Shown here one piece after another: positions 46,585-57,059 of a stretch of DNA of 64,000 nt (position 1 is the stretch's first letter; the number at the start of each line of letters is the position of its first letter). The notes under the pieces were generated by a model. That model made no database searches and was not told the DNA's origin. It was given only the letters and a program-made list of their open reading frames with translations. The translations under genes and the position numbers were made by a program. The DNA comes from Phallus indusiatus (taxonomy: Eukaryota; Basidiomycota; Agaricomycetes; Phallales; Phallaceae): contig JAQFWX010000063.1 in the NCBI GenBank assembly GCA_027605045.1, positions 142,177 through 206,176 of the forward strand, read 5' to 3'.

Positions 46585-48264
46585 CTAATATTCTGAAGAA
46601 GCGGACTGCGAGGTACGAGTTGAGCTTGGTTTTACAGTTTGCGTTTCCGTCGAGTTAAAAACCGAGACCGAAGACATAAGATCCGAGTGTGGTTCGAAAG
46701 CCAAATCAAGGAATGCTGTTAGACGAACGCAAGAGTTTAAAGTCCGGATATTACTAGATATTACTACCACACACCTTCGGATTGTGACGGAAAAAGTTGC
46801 ATAGTGGTTTTCGGCTTCGATATGGTATAGGAAGCAACCTCGGCTACTGGAGTGATAGTGACATTATGTTTGTCAGGTTCATTACCAGTAGGCTCTAAAC
46901 GACATCTGCGGTTACGACGGAGAAAAACAAGTCCGACCAAACAGATGATTATAAAACCCACGCCCCCGAGCACGCTTCCAATGACAATTCCTGTTGTCGA
47001 ATGTGGTTTCGATGGAGATGGAGAGGAAATAGTTCCTACAAAGGAGCTGTATGATAGTCACAAAACGGCAAAGAAGTCGAAAGAAAAACTCGTGGAAAAA
47101 GAGAAACGAGATATAGCTCACTTTTGACTGCTTCGAACAATTGCATAATCAAAGTACAAAGGATTGTTCGCATTGGAATTGGAATTCGCCAATGTTACGA
47201 CATGCGTTGCATTCTCATCCAAGCCATCCGTGTAAAAAAACAGCGTTGGCGGACTTTGATGACTTTGATTGAAGAATACAGTGTTTTTGCCTGGGCCAAT
47301 TGCCGTTACTCGGTTATCAATTTCTACTTCATATTCCGCATCCGCATTAATTCCATAAAGTTCCTAAGAACAAGGCAATCAGCAAACTATAAACGCCGTT
47401 AATTATGACCATACGATAGAGCTTCCGCGGAAATGTAGCGATAAGCTGGACCCTGCCTCATCCGTACTGTGAAGAGTGTTGTTGAATCCAGCGGATGACG
47501 TAGCCGATGTCCAAGGACCATTGTACACAATGAAAGATGATGTATCGTCGAATGTCGCATTGAAAATCGGACCGGTGTAGCTGGAATGTTTGGAACAGAT
47601 CTTTGCGTTCGTCTAGACTGGTTTGAAGATAAACTTACTCAGGAGGTCCAAGCTCTCGACCAACAGTGATAAAATCTAAGGCGAACGCAATTCCTTGAGG
47701 AGAATGTTTATTCGTAACTTCGAATGTATGTTCAGAATTGTTCAGATTCTGAGCATCCCAAAGGGCAACTTGCGGGTCCCCACTGTCCATATGTCCATTA
47801 TAAGTAGTCGCGGGTCCGTTATCTAACTGAACGGTGTAATTGCCATTAATAGGCCCTTTTGAACTACAGCTCTATATGAGTGCTTTATGTAAACTGTCTG
47901 ACCGAATGTTTAGTCACCCAAATAATGTTATGCTGGTACCTGTTTTTGACTCTGTATTAGCAGAAAGAAAGAAAGAAAATCACTAAATACCTGTGAAAAT
48001 CAAAGTGGCGTTTGCATGAGGGCCGTCCGTAGCAAATCTTACGGGTGTTAATGGAGCTCCAGAAGTCTCATCAGTCGAAACTGAAAACGATAGTATATAA
48101 ACGGAATATCTCGAGCTAAGCCCACATTACCATCCATCCACACCCCTTCAAAAGCGGCGTTATAAGCTATCAGCGGGGACCAGCCTGATAAAACGTTTAT
48201 TTTTGGCTCTTGTATCTGTAGAACGGAGAAACTTACTTGGAATTGTGAAATTTAAAAATGTCAT
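46585..48264 (-). CDS. TM10: two-domain single-pass membrane protein, array member with shortened tail
   Basis: More diverged from TM6/7/9 in the 5' half: SPLIAYNAAFEGVWMDG-like exon 2, SVNGAPLTPVRFATDG-like exon 3 and VQLDNGPATTYNGHMD. It then follows the family (FITVGRELGPP, DDTSSFIVYNGPWTSATSS, INADAEYEVEIDN, LFFYTDGLDENATH and YFDYAIVRSSQK). Helix GSVLGGVGFIIICLVGLVF, then RRNRRC. The tail stops early at TSQSASSEY. Past the stop lies a decayed equivalent of the PPxY end (LPQVYGG), so this member has lost the motif. Exon 2-3 wording is approximate because splice borders there are less clear. Confidence 0.65.
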
Positions 48265-49508
48265 TAGACGGAAAGAAAGTGTTGTATGTGGAGGTTGAAT
48301 AAGAGATGAGATTTTCTCTGAGGGCAACGGCAGGCTGCTGTCAAAATTTATTTCGTCGCGGAGACGCTATCTTGCCTGTAAAGAAGGTTTCTTAGTCCCT
48401 AGAACGTTAACAATCTCAAAAATGAATTAAACAGTCATTTCCTCGTACCTTTGATCCAGAATCGATATCGGGTGTATAGACAACACGCACGCAACCGGGA
48501 AGACAAGTCGACATTGCGCGGCACGATGGTGTCTCATATGCATGCCATAGTAAAGTGCACCGCATTCCATGAGGGCTTTGAAGGAGTATAATGCGCCATG
48601 ATTATATTTCCAGTTATGCAGTGTACCGGAAACTTGTTACCAGAACATAGAATGATGATGACAACGACATATTTTCGCCATTTAGGTGCGTTGGAATACC
48701 AAGTTGGTAACGGTCACTTTGGCAATTGATCAAGGCTTTCGACCTTTTTCCTGTTATGTCATCATTCTAATAGCAGGTGCCAACTAAATATTAATACACA
48801 CCACTAAATTTGCGCCGGTGCGGAAACATGGGCTCACTTTGTTTCTCCTCCGAGGAGCCCCTTCGGATGACCCCAAAAAACGCCCCCATAACGCAGGACT
48901 GAATAACAGCGGGTGGGCTTCGCGGTTTATTCCAGAAGACAGACGATATCATTCGCAACAAGCCACAACTAGAATGTGCCAGAATGTGCCCACGAACCAA
49001 CCACAAACCAGAGGAGGAGGCGTCATGTCACATGTGACTAGGTAAGCCAATCACTTTGTCGGGAGCACAACTCCGTTGTAAAGCACATGGAAATTTGATT
49101 CAAAATCCATCTAAACTTTCATCTTAAAACCAAGTTAGGTACTGCTAACACGAGATCCGCTGGACAAAAAAAACTCAGTTCCTGGCTCATTATTGGTGAC
49201 GCTGAAGTTTGGGATTACACGTTTTTCCTCTCGCCTCGGCGTAGAACTTGAGCTTGAACATTCAACTTGGCGCGGGGTTTTTGGTGATTAAGTTTGAAAT
49301 TGAAGTAGGGGCGATGGGCGATGTGGTTATCGGTGCATCTTGCTTTTGTTGCTGTTGCTTTCCCTTAACCGTGACTAACTCGTTTCTCCGAGGAGATCCA
49401 TCATGCCCACACATCAGCAACGATCAGCAGGAAGCCGCAGGAAGCTCGGAGCCGTAGTGAAAAAAAACAGGGTCGCCTCGCGTCAGACACAACCTAACGC
49501 AAACTGCG
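48265..49508. other. Intergenic between TM10 and the second MYND-PRiA4 gene
   Basis: No supported gene. The plus frame at 48818-49045 is short, hydrophilic and without motif. Confidence 0.4.
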
Positions 49509-50599
49509 ATGTCCTCCGAGTCTTCTCCAAAATGCTCTTGGACAATGTGTCGACGACCAGGTATACGACGATGCACTCAATGCAAAGGTGCTGATCCAGA
49601 GTCCTACTACTGTAGTCCTGAATGCCAAAACCACGTGTGTAACCAGTTTCTTGCCCTTCCTGTTTTTCCAAGTTTTATAACGCTTAAACACAGGATTGGC
49701 CATCCCATAAAAAGTTCTGTGGAAAGTGAGTAAAGCTACATCTATGTACGCTTATACGCGCAACTTCACTAACATTTTTTTCCCTCAGACAGTCATACGT
49801 TTTTGACGTCGAACTTCTAGATATTTCCGATCCCAAAATTACTCGCAAGGTGGCCGTTCCTTCTTGGTGGACTTTCAAACAATTCCATCTCGTGCTACAA
49901 TACATTTTCCTGCCTTGGCAAAACTACCACCTCCACACGTTTCAATTCCTTAAAGATCATCCTGTTCGCTTTAACTCTGTTGATGGGCAAGAAATCCTAT
50001 TGGAACTCGGCCGTGAAGGAGATGGTGGAAGTTTTGACTCGTACAACTGGTTCGACGAACGAAAAGTCAAGCTCTCTGACGTGTTTGGAGTGGATGGACG
50101 ACTCCGATCTCAGATCTTGTATAACGGTGATATCTCACCTTTGCTGTATCGTTACGACTTTGGGGCAAGCAATCCAAGCTTTTGTTCAACGAAAGTCTAT
50201 TATATTGACCGGTCGATTCTAAATAGGATAACTGGGAACACAAGATCACTTTCGTAAAGTCAGAATTGGCCCGTGCCGCTAGACCGATCGTCAAGGACGC
50301 CGTCGGATGTGGTCCCGTTGAAGATTGCGGTTCAAGTTACGGTTGGGAGAGAGTAAAAAAAGCATTTGCTGCTGCTGAACCAACTCCAGAACAAGATGAA
50401 CTCATCCAATGGGCCAAAGATGTTGCCTGTCGCCAAAAGTACGCTATTACTAGTTCTAATTTACCTACGCTAACATATTCGCAGCTTTAATGCCTTGGAA
50501 GAACCCAGCCTAACACAACTTAACGACGAAAATCGTTGGGGGACCTATGAGATGGCATACAAAGCGGACGAACGCATGGGCAATCGATTTATGGCGTAG
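49509..50599 (+). CDS. MYND finger fused to PRiA4b ORF-3-like domain, copy 2
   Basis: Starts MSSESSPKCSWTMCRRPG like copy 1. It completes the finger with RRCTQCKG, YYCSPECQNH and, after an intron, DWPSHKKFCGK. The second domain has YVFDVELLDIS, ITRKVAVPSWWTFKQFHL, HLHTFQFL, WFDERKVKLSDVF and YRYDFG, then DNWEHKITF. Joining the last two needs a GC-AG intron (donor GCAAGC at 50165, acceptor AATAG at 50226), in the place where copy 1 has an ordinary GTAAGT donor. Conserved C-terminal exons follow (RAARPIVKDAVGCGPVED, then LEEPSLTQLNDENRW), ending GNRFMA. The gene looks intact and lies between TM10 and TM11. Confidence 0.78.
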
Positions 50600-51114
50600 T
50601 AGATAAACACGTCCAAGAGGCTCCAAGCAGGCCGCAGCTACAATGTTTATTATTATTGAATACAAAGTAAAATTGTCACACTACAGTCTACATCACATAA
50701 CATAGACGCCGGCACGCCGCCGGGCCCGAGCTACACCGTTGTCGACGTCCAGCGTGCTGCGTTTCACCCAAAGTATGGAGTAAAGCCCGTCATGAAGAAG
50801 GAGTATTTTATTTTCGAAACCTTACATAGTGATATTCCAGGTTTCGACATCTCAATATCCCGACTCCCGAGGCACTTCCGACAATATCATAGTTTAATCT
50901 CAAGAGCGGCTGCGCTATACATACATAGTACTGTGCGGTAACGTCTCGCTGTCAAGGAAAGCAACATGTGATAGAAACCATGGATCACTCTAAACATTCC
51001 TTCGGCTGTCTGCCAGCCATTCACTCAAGCAAACGTTCCTTCCACTGACTACCAGGCTCCAGCCATTCACTCAAGACTTGTATCCACGTCTCTGGTTTAG
51101 ACGCTACCCGTTTA
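50600..51114. other. Intergenic; inverted copy of a TM9-type upstream flank
   Basis: About 50935-51114 matches the region upstream of TM9 (about 45992-46140) in reverse. TM11 was therefore copied together with its promoter region and inverted. No other gene. Confidence 0.55.
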
Positions 51115-52894
51115 ATGACATTCTTAAATTTTACAATCCCAAGTAAAGCTCTCCGTTTTTAAGCGTCGGGAGCCAAAAACAATAAAGTTTTTATCAGGTT
51201 GGTCCCCACTTATAGCTTATAACTCCGGTGGTGAAGGTGCATGGTTAGAGGGTAATGCTAATGAAAACTTCGCTCACGTTTTACCGTTTCTATACTCAGG
51301 TTATTGGTTTTCTAGTTCCAACTAATGACACTTCTGGGACCCCGTCACAAGATCTCATAAGCTTTGCTGCGATCGGGCTTCATGCAAACGCTACCCTTAA
51401 TTTCACAGGTACCTGATTATTTTCTTCTTTTTTTTTGTGTTAACACACAAGGAGCAGGTACCAGTATAACAATATTCGGGTAATCGAGTTCAGTCGCACA
51501 TTTTATTTCGAGAGCGCTCATAGCATTGTTAGCTCAAAAGGGCCTCTGAGCGGAGATTTCATCGTCCAGCTGGATGACGGGCCCGCGATGACTGAAAATG
51601 CACACGCGGACGGACTCTCGCAGGCTCCCCTTTGGAGTGCTCAAAAGTTAAACAATTCAGAACATACATTTAAAGTTACGAATCATCATTCTCCTCAAGG
51701 AATTGGGTTTGTCTTAGATTCTATCACTGTTGGTCGAGAACTAGGACCTCCTGGGTAAGTTTTTCATCTAGCAATATATCTGCAGTCGAAAAGATATGGA
51801 TATATTATGAACAATCTAGTTACACCGGTCCGATTTTCAATACGACATTCGACGATACATCGTCTTCCATTGCGTACAATGGTCCCTGGACATCGGCTAC
51901 GTCATCCGCTGGATTCAACAACACTCTTCACAGTACGAATGAGGCTGGATCCAGCCTATCGCTACAGTTCCGCGGAAGCTCTATCGTATGGTTTTAATTA
52001 ACGGCGTTTCTAGTTTACTGATTGCATCGTTCTTAGGAATTGTATGGAATTAATGCGGATGCGGAATATGAAGTACAAGTTGATGGCCAAGTAACGTCAA
52101 TTGGCCCAGGCAAAAACACTGTATTCTTCAATCAAAGTCATCAAACACCCCGAACGGTACTCTTTTACATGGATGGTCTAGACGAGAATTCAACGCATGC
52201 TGTGGTTTTGGCAAACTCTAATTCCGATCCGAACAACCCTTTGTACTTTGATTATGCAATTGTTCGAAGCAGCCAAAAGTGAGCTCTCTTTTTTTCCGGA
52301 ATTTTAATTATGCGTCCGTTGCTAACTTATGACGATCATATAGTTCCTTCATAAAGACTAGTTCTACAATAGGAATTATTGTCGGGAGCGTACTCGGGAG
52401 CGTAGGGCTCATGGCGATCTGTCTAGTCGCGCTTTTCTGTCTTCACCGTGGGCGCAGACGTCGTCGCTCAAAACCTATCGTAATGAGTCCCTATGAATCC
52501 GACAGACATGATATGACGTCAATACTCGAGCCGGTTATTCCCTCTGTATACACCAGGCGCAAGCCGGAAACTACGCAGGTCCCTGTGTCACGACCCGTAG
52601 GCATGTAGTGCTAATACCTGTATTTAAAGCGCAAGACTGAGATTATTTTGATTGATTAGGCACAATATCCAAGTTTCGACTTTGTTCACGGGAATGCAAG
52701 TCGCTGAACCAAGCCCACGCTCATATCAATCGACATCGGAGACTGACGACTCACGGTTGGCACGCGCACGGACCGCTCCTTTGCAAGAGAATTCACCATC
52801 TTGGATCTCGAGGAACACGGGAATAAACACAGGTGCAGTTGTGGTCAACCATTTGCCACCAGTTTATGATTCGGATTGGCAAGGTGCTTCTTAG
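51115..52894 (+). CDS. TM11: inverted array member with PPxY tail
   Basis: Plus-strand relative of TM7/TM9. MTFLNFTIPS, GWSPLIAYNSGGEGAWLEG, NDTSGTPSQDLISFAAIG to NATLNFTG, TSITIFG, VQLDDGPAMTENAHADGL, SITVGRELGPPG, DDTSSSIAYNGPWTSATSS, INADAEYEVQVDGQVTS, VLFYMDGLDENSTHA and YFDYAIVRSSQK. The helix is in GSVGLMAICLVALFCLH, followed by RGRRRRRSK. The tail exon has a 1-nt deletion relative to TM7/TM9. Using the GT donor GTAGTG four bases beyond their GC donor restores the frame (VSTLFTGMQVAE) and reaches VVNHLPPVYDSDWQGAS. Confidence 0.72.
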
Positions 52895-53610
52895 TACTAT
52901 GCCATCGTCCCATCAGGTTACTATGCGGGTGTATCATTTATTGATTCTGTGCAAATTTGCACGGGTCAATGAAAGATGATGTCTATGTTGCTTTTGTTTT
53001 TCTAACTGCATTCTGATTAATTCTATGTTGAGGTTGCTATCGAAGTTTTTGAAATCACTTTAGTTATCATCATCGTATCTTAATACAAATGCATTATGGA
53101 CTTTTCGTTAATGATCTGTCCGAGTCGGTTAACCACAACAGTCAGCCGAAGGCATGCCAGTGGTTTGCTACCGACGCACCGTCAATTCAAATCTTTAAAC
53201 ATCGCGTTCAAAGGATCTACGAGGCAAGACACAGATCAGATGAACGAGGGCGAAGGAAAGACAGCAGCTTCAATTGTTTTGCACTCCTAACCATTGACAC
53301 TCACCCTAAGGGCGATCCTCATGATACCGGAAACGACCAGCGCGTGAATAATGACTGTGTATATTCTCCTGAGGACATGTTCCATATTCAGTCCTCTCCC
53401 GGACCACCAAAACATATGCTTCCTCTTGTCCATGGTACACAACGTCCCAAGTCCTCAACGTCATTTCGTATATAAACCTTGTCTGCAGTTCAACAAATCC
53501 GCATTTCAAACATCCCGCCGAATTTGCTTCACCACAAGTAATAAGATCAGGTTTTTGACCTTATCAAACTTCTTTAAATCACATCTGCACATTAATTGTT
53601 TCACTTCACG
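52895..53610. other. Intergenic with one unexplained frame
   Basis: A plus-strand frame of 128 codons (53089-53475) has no recognised motif, no introns and an average hydrophilic composition. I do not support it as a gene. Confidence 0.35.
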
Positions 53611-54762
53611 ATGCCCGTGCCAGAATTAGTGAGCGCAACGATTGTTGGGTCACCTCTCAAATGTTTCAGGATGTTATGCCAAAGGCAGGCACTAATGGTA
53701 TGTGGCAGATGTAAGGAAACTACTGCAAGGGTATATTACTGCAGTGGAATATGTCAGAAAAGGGTATGGCGGTCATTCATTCTAATCCTTTTTATATATT
53801 AACTCTGTTACTATGTAGGACTGGAGAAGGCACAGTATATACTGCAATAAGTCAGCCCAGCCTCCAATTTCGACCCCGATTATAACATCAAATTAATACA
53901 TTTTCCCCACAGACACGTCTATATACTCGAAGCCGAAATCATGAATTCGGAAAGTCCGGCTATTATCCGGAGAGTGGTTGTCCCGACATGGTGGAGTTTC
54001 AGACAGTTCCACTATGTCCTCCAATACATCTTTGGGCTGGCAGACAGTGAACGTTCGAACACATTTCAATTCGTCAAGAAGTACCCAGATCCCGAAGATG
54101 AATATATGTGCTTCAGGAGTGGTGTGATTTTTGAGGTGCATGACGAACGGTCATGCCATAAGCACGACGAAGATAGCGCTGTCACCGGTACCGATAACTG
54201 CGTCCACGAACAAGATGCAAAGCTCTCTTCTGTGTTCGGTCCCAGCGGCATACACAGGAGCCGTGTTGACCTGGGTGGAGACATAGCCCCTTTGATATAC
54301 CATTATGATTTCGGTGTGAGTAATCTGTTCCAACCGCAAATATGAGTTGGGTCAATTCGGTCAGCTAACGGCCCAAAACCTTTCAGGGAGACTCTTGGGT
54401 GTTCAAAATTGCATTTAAAGGCACATTATGGGCGAGAGGCAATAGACCGACCGTGATAAGAGCCGAAGGATGTGGACCTATCAAGGGCTGTGGTGGACTT
54501 CATAGGTGGAATGAAATAAAAGCGGCTTTCGCAGCTGTTTCACCGACAACGGAACAGCAAGAGCTCAGAGAATGGGCTCGATCCGCTACCGGATGTGTAG
54601 AGTAAATCATTATTCGTTATTTCATGCTAGATGTTTATCTAACACATACATGTCCGTTACAGTTTCAACCCATTCGAAGAACCCAGTTTGGATGAACTAA
54701 ACCGAATAGACCGTTGGGAGAGCTATATAAGAAGAGACATTTTAAGATCAAAAGATCCGTGA
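53611..54762 (+). CDS. MYND finger fused to PRiA4b ORF-3-like domain, copy 3 (diverged)
   Basis: MPVPELVSATIVGSPLKCF starts a different subgroup from copies 1 and 2. Finger: LMVCGRCKE, VYYCSGICQKR, then DWRRHSIYCNK after an intron. Second domain: HVYILEAEI, IIRRVVVPTWWSFRQFHYVLQYIF, FQFVKKYPDP, an insert with Cys/His/Asp residues (SCHKHDEDSAVTGTDNCVH), DAKLSSVFG and IYHYDFG. The usual GDGWEH continuation is replaced by DSWVFKI, and the exact splice there is uncertain by one codon. It ends with ARSATGCVE, NPFEEPSLDELN and DILRSKDP. Probably expressed, but the changed signature suggests an altered function. Confidence 0.7.
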
Positions 54763-55128
54763 GAGGAAAGTTGAAATGATCACCCTTTCTAACCCAATGT
54801 GCCTTTCTTACGGCCTAAGAGGAGTCACTCCACTATTATGCAGAAAAGTTGTTACTTACTAATAACAATAACAATAGTTACTATCCGAGATAATAATACA
54901 TGTTTTCATAAACACCATGTTATGTAAACTAGAATTTCATATCAACGTTGAACGATAATTTCAAGGAAACATACCTTATCTTTACTATGACCATAAGATG
55001 CAGAGTCATAAGTCTACGTAGCATAACATCTAAACCATGAAAGATGCCAGTGATTAATGTTGAATCCGAAATCGTTAATGCTTCTGTGTCACGCGTGATC
55101 GCGTCACGTTGCGCACATCGACGTGCAG
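54763..55128. other. Intergenic, AT-rich
   Basis: No gene. Ends at the left border of the 832-bp inverted-repeat element. Confidence 0.45.
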
Positions 55129-55960
55129 GAGGACCCTGACTAATTCCTATATAGGCCGGATGGATTTTTGGACAAAAAATGTGAAAATTTGACCCTTATG
55201 CTGGTCTTTTTTGGACATTTTTGGAAAAATTTTGAAAAAATGCCGAATTTTTTTCTGGACAATTTTCGAGATCAGGTCGCGAAGCCGGTTTTCATCATGG
55301 ACATCTGAGGGTCTGTAGATTGATGGGTAGCGTCAGAGTTATTGCCGGCAGGGGTCTGTGTTCGCTTGTTCGAATCTGTTGTATGTATTTTTTCTCATAA
55401 GACAACATTTGAAATTGGTCTTTTTCCTTTTTCTCACTCTATTTGCATGTATAATGTCAAAGAAGGGGGGCAGATTTTGAAGCATAACTATGTATTCCCG
55501 CGCAGTCGTGGCTTTGTTGACTTCCATGAAAGCCCCAAGCTATAACAACGTTCACTGTTAATAGTAAAACATCCCTCGCATTAACACCTATAGCTTTAAA
55601 ACATCATGTCCCACACGTCATGGCAAGAGCATTTGCAGCTTAATGAAGAAATTAACAACAGCTGAAAACCAATATTTAGTTGGTATTTTCTTTGAGAAGC
55701 TGAATTGAAGCCGTATATTTCAATACAGAGAATGAAAGTAGTTACTTTCCGAGCGCTTCCGGGCAAAATTCAGCCTTTGGGAGGCCGGAAAAAAAAAAAA
55801 TTCAATCCCCCAGAGGCCGAAATAAAAATTTGGACAAATTCTGGACAAAAGCTGAACGCTAGAAATTTTTTGGACAAATCGTAGAAATTTTGACTGGGCA
55901 AAAATCCCCAAAAACAGGCTAAAAAAAATCCGGCCTATGTAGGCATTAGTCAGGGTCCTC
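55129..55960. mobile_element. 832-bp non-autonomous element with about 31-bp terminal inverted repeats
   Basis: The left end begins GAGGACCCTGACTAAT and the right end is its inverse (ATTAGTCAGGGTCCTC). Pairing continues inward through GGCCGGAT with few mismatches. The interior is AT-rich, with many WTTTGGACAA-like runs on both strands and no credible coding frame. GTGCAG precedes the left end and GTGCAA follows the right end, a possible 5-bp target duplication (GTGCA) with one base unexplained. Removing it would fuse the upstream sequence to the 5' UTR of the TPR-MYND gene. Confidence 0.7.
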
Positions 55961-55994
55961 GTGCAAGTTCGTGCTGTCTCACTCTCCAGCAGCC

Positions 55995-56796
55995 ATGTCA
56001 GCAGCAGCCAAACGCAAAACATTCACCGTATCTGCATCACCAAACCTTGACGACTTTTTAGCACTTCAGGAGTCCGGACAACTCAACAATCAAGCTCGGG
56101 CCCTCAGCGACAAAGGCGAACATGAAGAGGCAGAGAAGATGATGCAAGAGGCCTTGAACATCACGATCAGAGTTGCTGGGGGCAAAAATTTATCTGCTGC
56201 GCTTGGTTATCAAAACCTGGGCGAAATCCAATATAAAATGGGTAAATATGAAGAAGCAGAAAAGAACTTCAGGAAAGCGTTGCGACTACGGGAAGATGCC
56301 GAGAATAACCCTTTGGATGGAGGAGATGTCTCATTCGATATATCGGTGTCTAGAGAAAGCATAGCCCAGGTTTACGAAGCTCTAGGTAAACTGGATGAAG
56401 CGAAGCGTTTTCGGGATGGCGTGAGACCAAATCACGTTTGCGCTTGGGAGAAGGTAAGAACTTGTTTCATCGCTACTTTCAGGGTGTTTGGAGGTCATTT
56501 CTAATCCGCTTTTTTTCCTGACTCGGTTAGTGTCCACTTGTGGTTGTTTCACCAAGGAAAACCTTGAAGAAATGTGCCAGATGCAAGGTAAGTTCTGCTC
56601 GCGAATCGCGAGCATAACACCGTACATACTACAGACGACGCTGAAAATAAAATTTTGTAGTGCGTATATTATTGCTCCGCCCAATGTCAGGAAAGTATAC
56701 ATTTCGTTAAAATGCTGTTGTGGAGCAAAAATTGATGTTCTATTATAGAAGAACGATTGGAAGCGTCATAAGAAATTTTGCAAAGTGATTGATTGA
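55995..56796 (+). CDS. TPR and MYND-finger protein
   Basis: Exon 1 (55995-56453) starts in the context AGCCATGTC and encodes two to three TPR-like repeats (NQARALSDKGEHEEAEKM, then LGYQNLGEIQYKMGKYEEA, then VYEALGKLDEAKRF). Three introns later the C-terminal MYND finger is built from small exons: CARCK, then VRYYCSAQCQE, then KNDWKRHKKFCKVID and a TGA. The finger at the C-terminus and the TPR at the N-terminus make it an adaptor-type protein; no enzymatic domain is seen. Total about 200 residues. The first 35 bases upstream are all that separate the start codon from an inserted element, so its promoter may have been displaced. Confidence 0.75.
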
Positions 56797-57059
56797 GGCT
56801 GGGACCCTCTTTTTTTGGCTACAACTTGTTGATGATGCGAAAATAGTGTATCAAGTATTGTCTTATAAACATTTTTTCTACTACCTGCATATTGTCATGG
56901 ATGATTTTATAATAAATGTGAACCCTCCTAAACCCTTCAACTTCAGATATGGTAGTGATAGCGTCAAGCAGACCGCGTGGCCGTGACGGTCACTAACGAC
57001 GCGATCACCCTCTCAAACTCGTACTACACGTCGAATTTCATTACCGAGCAACGAACCAT

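Noticed and set aside
48818..49045. Possible small gene
   Set aside because: No motif, no splice partners and no similarity to anything else in the window.
52652..52894. Frameshift inactivating the TM11 tail
   Set aside because: An alternative GT donor restores the frame, so I list it as a splicing question rather than a pseudogene.
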